A stretch of DNA of 54,235 bases, taken from Pseudomonadota bacterium. Its GTDB lineage: Bacteria; Pseudomonadota; Gammaproteobacteria; Burkholderiales; Burkholderiaceae_C. The notes under the pieces are model-generated. The model searched no databases. It was given only the letters and a program-made list of their open reading frames with translations, and was not told where the DNA came from. Of this stretch, positions 15,979-23,715 are shown one piece after another (the stretch's first letter is position 1; each line of letters opens with the position of its first letter). The DNA is taken from the NCBI GenBank assembly GCA_021805825.1, contig JAJZEC010000021.1, positions 1-54,235 of the forward strand, in the 5' to 3' direction. Both the position numbers and the translations under genes were made by a program.

Positions 15979-17856
15979 ATGCCCGACACCGCCTCCGACC
16001 CCCTGATCGCGCGCAATGCCGGCATCCTGGCCACCTTGCAGGGTGGGAAGGCCCGGCTGCCCTCACCGAACGCGGTGGCCTTGCAACTGATGCGGCTGGT
16101 GGAGCGTCGCGACGTCGGGGTGTTCGAGGTCTGCCGGGTCGCCAAGGGCGACCCGGTGCTGGTCGGCAAGGCGGTGCAGTTGGCCAATTCGGCGCTGTAC
16201 GCCGGGCTGCGCCCGACCGCGGCCCTGGAGGACGCGGTCATGCGCATCGGCGTGTCCGGCCTGGGGCGGCTCGCGGTCGGCCTGAGTGTGGTGCAGGGCT
16301 CCGCCCCACGCCTGGGCGACCTCGATCTGCAGGGCTACTGGCGGCGCGCGCTGGCCTGCGCACTGGCCTTGCAGCACCTGGCGCGGCGGCGCCATGCATT
16401 GGCCGTCTCGGAGGCCTTCAGCCTGGGTCTGCTCGCCGACATCGGGCAGTTGGCGATGCTGGCGGCGCTCGGTGCGCAGGCGCTGGGCGATGCCCCGGCC
16501 AGCGCGCAGCGCCTGGGCTGGCAGCGCCGGCGCTGGGGCTTCGACCAATCGCAGGCCAGTGCAGCCTTGCTGTACCACTGGAATTTTCCGCGCGCGCTGT
16601 GGACGGCGCTGCTGCCCGCCGACGCCGAGGATCGACCGGGCGAACTGGCGGCGATGGTCGACGTGGCGCGCGGTCTGGCCGCGGCGCTGGATACGCGGCG
16701 GGCCCTGGAGGAGATTCCCGCGCTGTGTGCCAGGGCCTTGCGCATCGGCTTCGACGACCGCGCGCTGCGTGATCTGGCCGAGGCGCTGCAGTCGGATGTC
16801 GGCGATCTGGTGTCGGTGCTCGACATGCCGGTGTCGGTGCAACTCGCGCGCGACGAGTTGCAGCGCCTGCGGCAGAGCCTGGATGTGCCGGCCGAAGAGC
16901 CTGGCGCCGCCGACACCGGCGTGCTGCTGGCCGGGCCGCTGGCGGCGGCACGGCCGGATCTGCAGCGTGCGCTGCGTGCCGAGGGCCTGAGCCTGCAGGC
17001 AGAGCCCGACCTGGCGGCCGCTTTCGAGCGCGCCCGCTCCTGGCTGCCGCACGCGGTGGTGCTCGATGCCGACGAGCTGCAGCCGGCGGCCGCGGAAGCC
17101 TGCGCCCAGCTGCGCGAGCGCCTGGGCGCGCGGGTGTACCTGCTGCTGCTCGGAGATCAGCCCGACGCCGACCAGCTTCCGCAGTTGCTGCGCGCCGGCG
17201 CCAACGACGTGCTTCCGGCGGCGGCCAGCGCGGAACTGGTGGCGGCCAAGCTGCGCGCCGGGCTGCGCATGCTGCGGCTGATCGAAGCCCTCGAACGCGA
17301 GCGCGCGCAGGCCTGCGGTCGCCAGCGCGAGCTCGCTGCGCTGAACGCCCGGCTGCGCGAGGAGGCCTACAGCGACGAGCTCACCGGGCTGCCCAACCGG
17401 CGCGCGCTCGACGCCTTCCTGGCCCACGCCTGCGAGCACGCGGTGGCCAGCGGCGCGCCGCTGAGCTGTGTGCTGCTCGACCTGGATCACTTCAAGGCCA
17501 TCAACGATACCCACGGGCACGATGTCGGCGACGAGGTGCTGCGCGCCGTGGCCCGTGTGCTGCAGCAGCACAGCCGGGTCGACGACATGCTGGCGCGCTG
17601 GGGTGGCGAGGAGCTGGTTCTGGTATGCCCCGGCGTGGCTGCGCAGGGCGCGGCGGCGCTGGCCGAGCGCATGCGCGCCGCGGTGCAGGGCCTGCGCGGG
17701 GAGCTGCCGTCGCTGACGCTGTCGGCCGGCGTGGCGCAGGCATCGCCCGGGCAGAGCGAGGCGGCCGGTGCGCTGCTGCGCGCTGCCGACCGCGCGTTGC
17801 TGCGCGCCAAGCGCGAAGGGCGCAACCGGGTGGTCGTCGACGACCACCCGGGCTGA
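15979..17856 (+). CDS. HDOD / receiver-like / GGDEF diguanylate cyclase
   Basis: A 625-residue multidomain signalling protein. Residues about 20-220 form an HDOD domain (LMRLVERRDVGVFEVCRVAKGDPVLVGKAVQLANSALY). Residues about 313-430 resemble a receiver domain with a candidate phospho-accepting Asp363 (VVLDADEL). A short coiled coil (435-465) leads to a GGDEF domain (465-620) with DLDHFKAINDTHGHDVGDEVL and the active-site GGEEL at 542-546. An intact RxxD inhibitory site (RVDD, 533-536) lies exactly five residues before it. The protein should make c-di-GMP with product inhibition. Its 3' end contains a 26-bp perfect palindrome and faces the chemotaxis operon. Confidence 0.88.
   Translation: MPDTASDPLIARNAGILATLQGGKARLPSPNAVALQLMRLVERRDVGVFEVCRVAKGDPVLVGKAVQLANSALYAGLRPTAALEDAVMRIGVSGLGRLAVGLSVVQGSAPRLGDLDLQGYWRRALACALALQHLARRRHALAVSEAFSLGLLADIGQLAMLAALGAQALGDAPASAQRLGWQRRRWGFDQSQASAALLYHWNFPRALWTALLPADAEDRPGELAAMVDVARGLAAALDTRRALEEIPALCARALRIGFDDRALRDLAEALQSDVGDLVSVLDMPVSVQLARDELQRLRQSLDVPAEEPGAADTGVLLAGPLAAARPDLQRALRAEGLSLQAEPDLAAAFERARSWLPHAVVLDADELQPAAAEACAQLRERLGARVYLLLLGDQPDADQLPQLLRAGANDVLPAAASAELVAAKLRAGLRMLRLIEALERERAQACGRQRELAALNARLREEAYSDELTGLPNRRALDAFLAHACEHAVASGAPLSCVLLDLDHFKAINDTHGHDVGDEVLRAVARVLQQHSRVDDMLARWGGEELVLVCPGVAAQGAAALAERMRAAVQGLRGELPSLTLSAGVAQASPGQSEAAGALLRAADRALLRAKREGRNRVVVDDHPG
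17826..17851. repeat. 26-bp perfect palindrome at the 3' end of the GGDEF gene
   Basis: The last codons of the HDOD-GGDEF gene form a perfect 26-bp palindrome with centre GTC|GAC and arms CCGGGTGGTCGTC and GACGACCACCCGG, ending 2 bp before the TGA. In RNA it would give an 11-bp GC-rich stem with a four-base loop. With the second inverted repeat just downstream it probably forms a transcript end between convergent genes; a protein-binding site is an alternative. Confidence 0.6.
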
Positions 17857-17870
17857 GCCGAGGTCGTCCC

Positions 17871-17891
17871 CCGGCTGTCCCGATCAGCCGG
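17871..17891. terminator. Inverted repeat between convergent genes
   Basis: A perfect 7-bp inverted repeat, CCGGCTG / CAGCCGG, with a 7-base loop lies in the 27-bp gap between the convergent GGDEF gene and the end of the chemotaxis operon and covers the latter's stop codon. There is no T-tract. It is likely a bidirectional terminator or mRNA-stabilising stem. Confidence 0.5.
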
Positions 17892-18294
17892 TGTAGGAGG
17901 ATCGAGGGGCCTGCGGCCGCAACTCGAGCAGATGGATGTGCCGCGCGGCGTCCCCGGTGCGGCTGCCCGGTCGGCAGACGAGCACCTGGCACGCGTCCCA
18001 GTGCGCGCCCAGATCGTTGCCAGGCTGCAGATCGACGGCCACCAGATCGCCGGGGCGCAGCGCTTTGTCGTACAGCAGACGCAGCACGCTATCGGGGCCT
18101 TGGCCGACGAGCAGCGCCGGGCGGTGCGCGCCCTCGGGCCTGCCGCTTCGCAGATGCACCAGCCGCGCCGGGCGCGCACCCCGATTGTCCAGCCGCAGGG
18201 TGTCGGTGGCGGCCAGCAGACTGCTGAGCTCGGGGGTGCTCCAGTCGGCTCCGGTGATGCGGTCGCGTGTCGGATCCTCGTCCCTGCGCAGCAT
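17884..18294 (-). CDS. Unknown protein, last gene of the chemotaxis operon
   Basis: A 136-residue soluble protein that I do not recognise. It has predicted beta-rich stretches (RPARLVHLRSG, RPALLVGQGP, GDLVAVDLQPG) and ends in VLVCRPG followed by a short hydrophobic IHLLEL strand. The same ending (VRLCRPG ... VFIAYLA) closes the protein encoded just upstream, so the two share a C-terminal domain. A diverged PilZ-like barrel is possible, but the RxxxR and D/NxSxxG signatures are missing. It lies 21 bp after its neighbour and should be co-transcribed with the chemotaxis genes. Confidence 0.65.
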   Translation of the reverse strand: MLRRDEDPTRDRITGADWSTPELSSLLAATDTLRLDNRGARPARLVHLRSGRPEGAHRPALLVGQGPDSVLRLLYDKALRPGDLVAVDLQPGNDLGAHWDACQVLVCRPGSRTGDAARHIHLLELRPQAPRSSYTG

Positions 18295-18315
18295 GATGCG
18301 CTCCCTCCTCGATGT

Positions 18316-19092
18316 TCAGGCCAGGTAGGCGATGAACACACCCTCGTCCTGCGCGCCGCGCTGGCCGGGGCGGCACAGCCGGACCTGGTAGGCGCGGGGC
18401 GGGGCGTCGGGGCGTTCGTCGTGGCGCACCAGCACCCGCGTGGACGGCGACAGCATGCGTTCCAGCGAAATCGTGAGCTCCGCCTCGTCCGGCGCGCCAC
18501 CGAGGATCGCCGCATCGATCCATTCCCGGCTGCCTTCGATGCACAGCTGCAGACCCACCGCTTCGCGCGGCAGCCACAGGGCCTCCAGCAACTGGTTGAC
18601 GCGGCGCGCGGCGTAGCTCCAGGCGCCGCGGCCGGGCTTGAGCGCGTCGGCGACCGGGGTGCGCTGACCCTGGTTGGCGAGGTCGATCAGGCGCGCCAGC
18701 TCCTGGTGCCAGTGGTCGTGCCACATGCGCAGGTCATCCAGGGCGTCGGCCATTCCCGGCAGGTCGACGAAGCGCAGCCAGATGCCGACATCGCAGGCGA
18801 AGGATCCGGCGGCCTGCCCGGGGTCGCCGTAGTCGGTGACGCCGTCGATGATCTCCTGCAGGTGGCGCTTGGCACGCAGGCGTTCGCGCGCCCACATCTC
18901 GGCCACCTCGTAGTAGCTCTTGCCCTGCTGGTCTCCGATCATCGGCAGCATGATCGTGCGCCGGTCGATGGCGCCGGTCTCGGCGAAGGCGCTGCGGTCG
19001 ACGGCCTCACGGCCGAACCAGCCGCGCAGTCGTGCGAGCAGCCTGCCCAGCAGGGTGGAATCGTTGGTGCTGCGGGACGTGTTGCGGCTCAT
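18316..19092 (-). CDS. Unknown protein in the chemotaxis operon
   Basis: A 258-residue soluble protein with an N-terminal basic segment, a helical middle (YYEVAEMWARERLRAKRHLQEII, then WHDHWHQELARLIDLANQG ... RRVNQLLEALWL) and a beta-rich C-terminus ending VRLCRPGQRG ... VFIAYLA. The helical part recalls the chemoreceptor zinc-binding fold in spacing, but the expected Cys is absent. The C-terminal strand pair matches that of the next gene. It starts 38 bp after the receptor gene on the same strand. Function unknown; context points to motility or chemotaxis. Confidence 0.65.
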   Translation of the reverse strand: MSRNTSRSTNDSTLLGRLLARLRGWFGREAVDRSAFAETGAIDRRTIMLPMIGDQQGKSYYEVAEMWARERLRAKRHLQEIIDGVTDYGDPGQAAGSFACDVGIWLRFVDLPGMADALDDLRMWHDHWHQELARLIDLANQGQRTPVADALKPGRGAWSYAARRVNQLLEALWLPREAVGLQLCIEGSREWIDAAILGGAPDEAELTISLERMLSPSTRVLVRHDERPDAPPRAYQVRLCRPGQRGAQDEGVFIAYLA

Positions 19093-19130
19093 GCCGCAAG
19101 CATACGCGAACTGCGCCGTCCGATCGCCGT

Positions 19131-20627
19131 TCAGCGGAAGGCCAGCCGCACCGCACCCCAGTGTCGCCCGCCCACGCGTACCGGACGCGACAGTTCCCGC
19201 ATGATCTCCCCGGTATCGCGGGCGTAGACCTGCAGCAGGAAGTCGCGGGTATTGCGTGCCGAGGCCAGCCCGACCGGATCGTTGAACAGGCGGCGCGAGC
19301 GGTTGCCTGTGAGATCGCGCTGGGCATCCCCGGTCAGCGGCTGGTCGAACTGGCTGTTGTGCGCCGCCGCATAGCCGTTGCGGTCGACCAGCAGCACGTA
19401 GACATAGCGATCGGACAGTGCCAGGTAGCGATCCTCGATGGGCTGGATCTCGCGCTTGAACCAGGTCGTGAAACGGGTGTCGTATTTCTGCGGCTGGGTG
19501 CCGGCGACCGGCCGGTACTCCTCGTCGAACAGATCGGACTCGGAGAGTTCGCCGCGCGACAGCGCCTGCTCCAGCCGCCGCTGCAGCTCGTCGGTCACCT
19601 GCTCGATGCTGCTCAGCACCTCGCTGGCCTGCGATTCGGTACGGAAGGTGGTGGCGAATTCGAACAGGTGCTGGGTCTTGCCCAGGGCGAGGTCGAGGGC
19701 CTCGGTGATGCGCGCGCCGCGCTCGACCGAACTGGAGGCGTCGCCGCGCACCTGCTCGGCCATCGCCTGGAAATGCTGGTTGACGCGTTGCAGATGCGCC
19801 GACTGGTGGGACAGGTGTACGGTGGTGGCGCCGCTTTGCTGCGCCACCTCGCTGACACCGCCGGCGATATGGGCGAAGTGCTCAGCGATCTGCTGCATGC
19901 GCTGCTGGCTGGCGTCCATGCGCGTCGAGAAATCCTCGGTGCCGCGCCCGACGGTCTGCAGGGCCTTGCCGATGGTGTCCACCGCCTCGCCGATGCTGGC
20001 GGCCGACTTGTCGGCGCTTTGCGCCAGCTTGCGGATTTCCTCGGCGACGACCGCGAAGCCGCGGCCGGCCGCCCCCACGCGGGCGGCCTCGATGTTGGCG
20101 TTGAGCGCCAGCAGGTTGGTCTTCTGCGCGATGTCGCGGATTGCCGCCATGTGGCGCACGACGTCGCCGAAGCGCTGCTGCAGGCGCTCGACCTCGGCAC
20201 GGTTGCTGGCGTTGTGCGCGACCAGTTCCTCGAACAACTGCTGCATCGCATGCGTCTGTTGCGAGCCCTCGCCGGCCAGGCTGTCGATGCGCGAGGCACT
20301 GGCATCGACCTCGCGCAGTTCAGCCACCAGCTGCTCGGTGCCGCGCACCAGTTCGTCGAGCTCGCCTCCGACTTCGCCGAGGTGCTGGGCATGCTGCTGC
20401 GCCTGCTGCTGCCCGGCCTGCACCGCGGCCTGGGAGTCGAAGCGCACGCGGGCCACGGCATAGGCGACCTCGGTCGATCCGTCGGTCACCAGGTCGGCGA
20501 ATTCGCGCTGCAGTTGCAGCAGCTTCTGCTCGGCGGCCGGCAGCGCGGCAAGGGCTTGCGGGCGCAGATCCAGCGGGCGCCGCTCGAGCCAGCGCGCGAG
20601 ATCGGAGGCGGAGGGGTCGGAATTCAT
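19131..20627 (-). CDS. Soluble chemoreceptor with C-terminal Cache-like sensor
   Basis: A 498-residue methyl-accepting chemotaxis protein without membrane helices. The signalling hairpin tip lies in the first half (about residues 160-205: [18 protein letters not shown] ... [16 protein letters not shown]), flanked by long coiled coils. The C-terminal 130 residues form a Cache-like sensor ([62 protein letters not shown]). The sensor therefore follows the signalling domain, the reverse of classical receptors, and must detect a cytoplasmic cue. It lies 15 bp downstream of cheV in the same operon. Confidence 0.9.
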   Translation of the reverse strand: MNSDPSASDLARWLERRPLDLRPQALAALPAAEQKLLQLQREFADLVTDGSTEVAYAVARVRFDSQAAVQAGQQQAQQHAQHLGEVGGELDELVRGTEQLVAELREVDASASRIDSLAGEGSQQTHAMQQLFEELVAHNASNRAEVERLQQRFGDVVRHMAAIRDIAQKTNLLALNANIEAARVGAAGRGFAVVAEEIRKLAQSADKSAASIGEAVDTIGKALQTVGRGTEDFSTRMDASQQRMQQIAEHFAHIAGGVSEVAQQSGATTVHLSHQSAHLQRVNQHFQAMAEQVRGDASSSVERGARITEALDLALGKTQHLFEFATTFRTESQASEVLSSIEQVTDELQRRLEQALSRGELSESDLFDEEYRPVAGTQPQKYDTRFTTWFKREIQPIEDRYLALSDRYVYVLLVDRNGYAAAHNSQFDQPLTGDAQRDLTGNRSRRLFNDPVGLASARNTRDFLLQVYARDTGEIMRELSRPVRVGGRHWGAVRLAFR

Positions 20628-20642
20628 CGTGGCCTTCCCGGG

Positions 20643-21608
20643 TCAGGATTCCCGCGCGGTCGCCAGAGCCTTGCGGATGGCCGCACCGAGTTCGTCGGCG
20701 GCGAACTTCGCCACGTAGCCCTCGGCGCCCACATGGCGCGCGTGGTCCTCGTTGGCCTGCCCGGTCAGCGAGGAGTGGATGACCACCGGGATCCGGCGCA
20801 GGTGCTCGTCCTGCTTGATCTGCCGCGTCAGCGTGAAGCCGTCCATCTCCGGCATTTCCAGGTCGCTGAGCACCACGGCCACCTTGTCGGTGATGGCCTT
20901 GCCCTCGGCCTGGGCTTCCTGCGCCAGCATGCGCAGCCGCTCCCAGGCTTCCTTGCCGGTCTTGGTCATGATGTAGGGCGCGTGCATCGCCTGCAGCACC
21001 TTCTCGATCTGGCTACGCGCGACGAAGGAGTCGTCGGCGGCGAGCACGATCGAACCCGCCGGCAGCTCCAGCCGCGCGCCCACGCGCGCCGGGTCGACGT
21101 CGGCGACACGCGAGGGCAGCACGTCGCGCAGGACGCGCTCGACGTCGAGCACCAGGGCCAGGCGGCTGTTCTCGGTCTGCGTGTCCAGGCGCGCGATGCT
21201 GGTGACCATGCCGCCGACCGCGTTGGCCTCGGCCGACAGCACGCGGCTCCATTCGAGACGGGTGATCTCCTCGACTTCCTCGACCGCGAAACCCTGCACC
21301 GAGCGCTCGTATTCGGTGACGATGAGGATGTTCAGCTTCTTCGGCTTGCAGCCGACGACCGCCGGCAGGTCGATCACCGGAACGATCTGTCCCCGGATGT
21401 TGGCCACGCCCAGCACATGCTGGGGCGCCCCGGGCATCGACGTGACCTGGGGCATGACCAGCGCCTCGCGCACCTTGAAGACGTTGATGCCGAAGATCTC
21501 GCGGCGTCCCCCCGAGTCGTCGCCGAGGCGGAACAACAATAGCTCGAACTTGTTCGTCCCGGCCAGGCGGGAGCGTTCGTCGACTTCCTGCAGCACGCTG
21601 TTCATCAT
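20643..21608 (-). CDS. cheV: Chemotaxis coupling/receiver protein CheV
   Basis: A 321-residue protein with a CheW-like domain (residues 15-165; [41 protein letters not shown]) and a receiver domain (about 185-310) with phospho-acceptor Asp in [13 protein letters not shown] and the [10 protein letters not shown] and YVAKF elements. CheV couples receptors to CheA and can act as a phosphate sink or adaptation factor. Two ATG codons stand in tandem (21608 and 21605); a GGAG lies 5 bases before the first. The start overlaps the short receptor stop. With no cheW in the window, CheV may be the local coupling protein. Confidence 0.95.
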   Translation of the reverse strand: MMNSVLQEVDERSRLAGTNKFELLLFRLGDDSGGRREIFGINVFKVREALVMPQVTSMPGAPQHVLGVANIRGQIVPVIDLPAVVGCKPKKLNILIVTEYERSVQGFAVEEVEEITRLEWSRVLSAEANAVGGMVTSIARLDTQTENSRLALVLDVERVLRDVLPSRVADVDPARVGARLELPAGSIVLAADDSFVARSQIEKVLQAMHAPYIMTKTGKEAWERLRMLAQEAQAEGKAITDKVAVVLSDLEMPEMDGFTLTRQIKQDEHLRRIPVVIHSSLTGQANEDHARHVGAEGYVAKFAADELGAAIRKALATARES

Positions 21609-22300
21609 GCATTCTCCGTGGATCGGGGGAGGGCGCCAGCCTGCCCGCGCGCGTCGACGCCAGCCTGCGCCAGCACGGCACGCACTTGCAGCACCAGCGT
21701 GCCCAGGTGTTCGATGCGTTGCACGGCCGCCTGCATGTCGCGCTCCAGCGCGCCGGAGTCGCGGCGGATCGACAGCGTCAGCTCCTCGATGCGCCCGGTG
21801 ATGGAGGCGGTCTTGCGGGCCAGGTTGCGCACCTCGTCGGCGACCACCGCGAAGCCCCGCCCGGCTTCGCCCGCGCGCGCGGCCTCGATCGCCGCGTTCA
21901 GCGCCAGCAGGTTGGTCTGGCTGGCCACTTCCTGAATGCTGGCCGTGAGCTGCTCGACGGTGTTGACCGACTCGACGAAGGATGCGAGCTTGCCGTGGGT
22001 CGAGGTGACGAAGCCACCGAGGTCGGCGGCCTCGCGCTCGACGCCCTGCAGGGCCTCATCGCCGCGCCGGGCCGCCTGCCCGGTGCCGGCATCGGGCGGG
22101 CGAGCGGTCGCCTGGGTCAGCCGCTGCAGGCGCGACACCCAGGCCTCGCCGTCGATCAACTCGACGGCGCGCAGCGCCTGCTCGTCGCCCTGCAGCAGGC
22201 TGCATACCGCCTGCAGCACGGCCTCGCGGTCGGCCTTCAGGCGCGCCAGCAGGCCGTCGGCCTCTTGCCCCGGCGTCTCGGGCGGTGTCGGTGCGTGCAT
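21605..22300 (-). CDS. Short soluble chemoreceptor
   Basis: A 231-residue protein with the chemoreceptor hairpin tip at about residues 122-165 ([38 protein letters not shown]) but no membrane helices, no HAMP and no recognisable sensor. Residues 1-95 are helical and could bind a partner. Its start lies 6 bp after the stop of the diiron-protein gene and its stop overlaps the start of cheV, so all three are probably made together. By analogy with known ODP-receptor pairs, the diiron protein is its likely sensor subunit; this is inference. Confidence 0.88.
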   Translation of the reverse strand: MHAPTPPETPGQEADGLLARLKADREAVLQAVCSLLQGDEQALRAVELIDGEAWVSRLQRLTQATARPPDAGTGQAARRGDEALQGVEREAADLGGFVTSTHGKLASFVESVNTVEQLTASIQEVASQTNLLALNAAIEAARAGEAGRGFAVVADEVRNLARKTASITGRIEELTLSIRRDSGALERDMQAAVQRIEHLGTLVLQVRAVLAQAGVDARGQAGALPRSTENA

Positions 22301-22306
22301 GACGGC

Positions 22307-23065
22307 TCAGGTGGATTGCAGCGCCGCGCCCACGTCGAGCGCGGCGAACCAGTCGATGAAACGCTGCACGTTCGCGCCGGAGTAGATGGCGCCGTGCTGC
22401 GGGCAGAGGAAATCGATGTCCATGCGCGATACGCGCTCGCACCATTGGCGCTTGGCCTGGTTGCTGGGCATCCAGCGACGGTGGAAGTACTCGGCGTGGC
22501 GGATGTGCTCGTCGAAGGCCTTCGGCGAGTCGACCTCGCGGCGGCTGACGAAGGCTTCGTGCCCGGGCGGCAGCAGCGCCGCGCCGACGTCGCCGCTGAA
22601 CAGCACCTTGGCCTGCGCGTCGTAGAGCTGGAAGTTCGCCGAGGAGTGCAGGTAGTGCGCGGGGATGGCCTGCATGCGCACCGAGCCCAGTGCGATTTCC
22701 ATGCCTTCGTCGGGAATGCCCTGGATGTTGGCGTCGAGCGCTCCGTAGTGGCGGATGAACCCCACCCACAGCCTGGAGGTGTACCAGGTGATGCCCGGGG
22801 TGCAGGCGTTCCACAGCGGCAGGCTGGAGGCGATGTCCGGATCCTGGTGGCTGACGAAGGCCGCTTCGATCCCCGACGGAGGAACCACGTCGACGAGGGC
22901 CGCGAACACCTGCGGGAACACCTCGAAGCCTCCCGGATCGCACAGCAAGGTGTGTTCATCGACCTGGCAGGCGAAGACATTGGAGTCGACGACCCTCGTT
23001 TCCTCCTGGTCGTAGACGATGTACCAGTGGTGCGAACCTTCGGAATAGAACTTTTCGGCTTTCAC
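22307..23065 (-). CDS. Diiron metallo-beta-lactamase-fold sensor, ODP-like
   Basis: A 252-residue protein with the metallo-beta-lactamase fold of flavodiiron proteins but no flavodoxin domain. The ligand set is complete: His73, Asp75 and Asp77 (SHQDPDI), His140 (LHSSANFQLYD), Asp159 (FSGD) and His224 (CPQHG). This matches the oxygen-binding diiron proteins (ODP) that control soluble chemoreceptors in spirochaetes and Thermotoga. In that family the centre binds O2 and modulates the receptor. The start overlaps the preceding gene (ATGA) and the stop is 6 bp from the short-receptor start. An NO- or O2-reducing enzyme role is less likely without FMN. Sensor function is inferred from family and context. 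Confidence 0.85.
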   Translation of the reverse strand: MKAEKFYSEGSHHWYIVYDQEETRVVDSNVFACQVDEHTLLCDPGGFEVFPQVFAALVDVVPPSGIEAAFVSHQDPDIASSLPLWNACTPGITWYTSRLWVGFIRHYGALDANIQGIPDEGMEIALGSVRMQAIPAHYLHSSANFQLYDAQAKVLFSGDVGAALLPPGHEAFVSRREVDSPKAFDEHIRHAEYFHRRWMPSNQAKRQWCERVSRMDIDFLCPQHGAIYSGANVQRFIDWFAALDVGAALQST

Positions 23066-23700
23066 GGCAGGACCTTCTCGATGTGTTCGACGTACTGCCG
23101 CAGCAGGTCGCGCACCTGCGTCACGGCGTTGTCCATGTCGGCCGACACCTGCGCCAGCTGGGCGCGGGCATCTCCCTTGAGCGCGGCCTCGATGCGGCCG
23201 TTGACCACCACGTACTCCAGCTCCGCGACCACCGCCTCGAAGCGCGCCAGCGCCTGGCGCAGACGTATGCCGGCGTGCCGGCTCTGCTCGTCGCGCGCCT
23301 GGCGCTCGGCGCGCAGCCGGCGCAGGGTCTGCTGCAGCCCCGGGGCCCGCTCGCGCACGGCCGCCGGCAGCGCCTGCAGCTTGTCGACCTGGGAGTCGTC
23401 GCGCAGGGTCTGCATGAAGGCCAGCAGCAGAGGGTGGATGGCCCGCTGCACCTCGCCGGCGGTGCTTTGCAACTGCTGCGCGCCTTCGCGGAAGGACTGC
23501 GCGACCACGCCGTAGCCGGCGAGTTCCTTGCCGTGGCGCTTGACCAGCACCTGGGCGTTGAGCGCCTTGCGGTCGATCTCGCGCAGGCGGCGCTGCAATC
23601 GGGCCTGGAACGCGAAGGTGGCGTCGGCGACGCCGAGGAAGCTCCGGCGCAGCCGTTCCTGGGCCGGCGACGCCTGGCTGGGGGCGGGGCTCGTGCTCAT
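23062..23700 (-). CDS. Receptor-like helical chemotaxis protein, unknown
   Basis: A 212-residue all-helical soluble protein. Two segments echo the tip of a chemoreceptor: residues 45-74 (ALNA ... GYGVVAQSFREGA, comparable to ALNA ... [13 protein letters not shown]) and 167-173 (NGRIEAA). The first lacks the conserved Glu and Ala-rich stretch, so canonical CheA/CheW binding is doubtful. It may be a coupling or scaffold protein or a degenerate receptor. It lies between cheA (15 bp gap) and the ODP-like gene (4-bp overlap), so it belongs to the same module. No family name is recalled. Confidence 0.7.
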   Translation of the reverse strand: MSTSPAPSQASPAQERLRRSFLGVADATFAFQARLQRRLREIDRKALNAQVLVKRHGKELAGYGVVAQSFREGAQQLQSTAGEVQRAIHPLLLAFMQTLRDDSQVDKLQALPAAVRERAPGLQQTLRRLRAERQARDEQSRHAGIRLRQALARFEAVVAELEYVVVNGRIEAALKGDARAQLAQVSADMDNAVTQVRDLLRQYVEHIEKVLP

Positions 23701-23715
23701 CGCGGTTCCTCGGTT

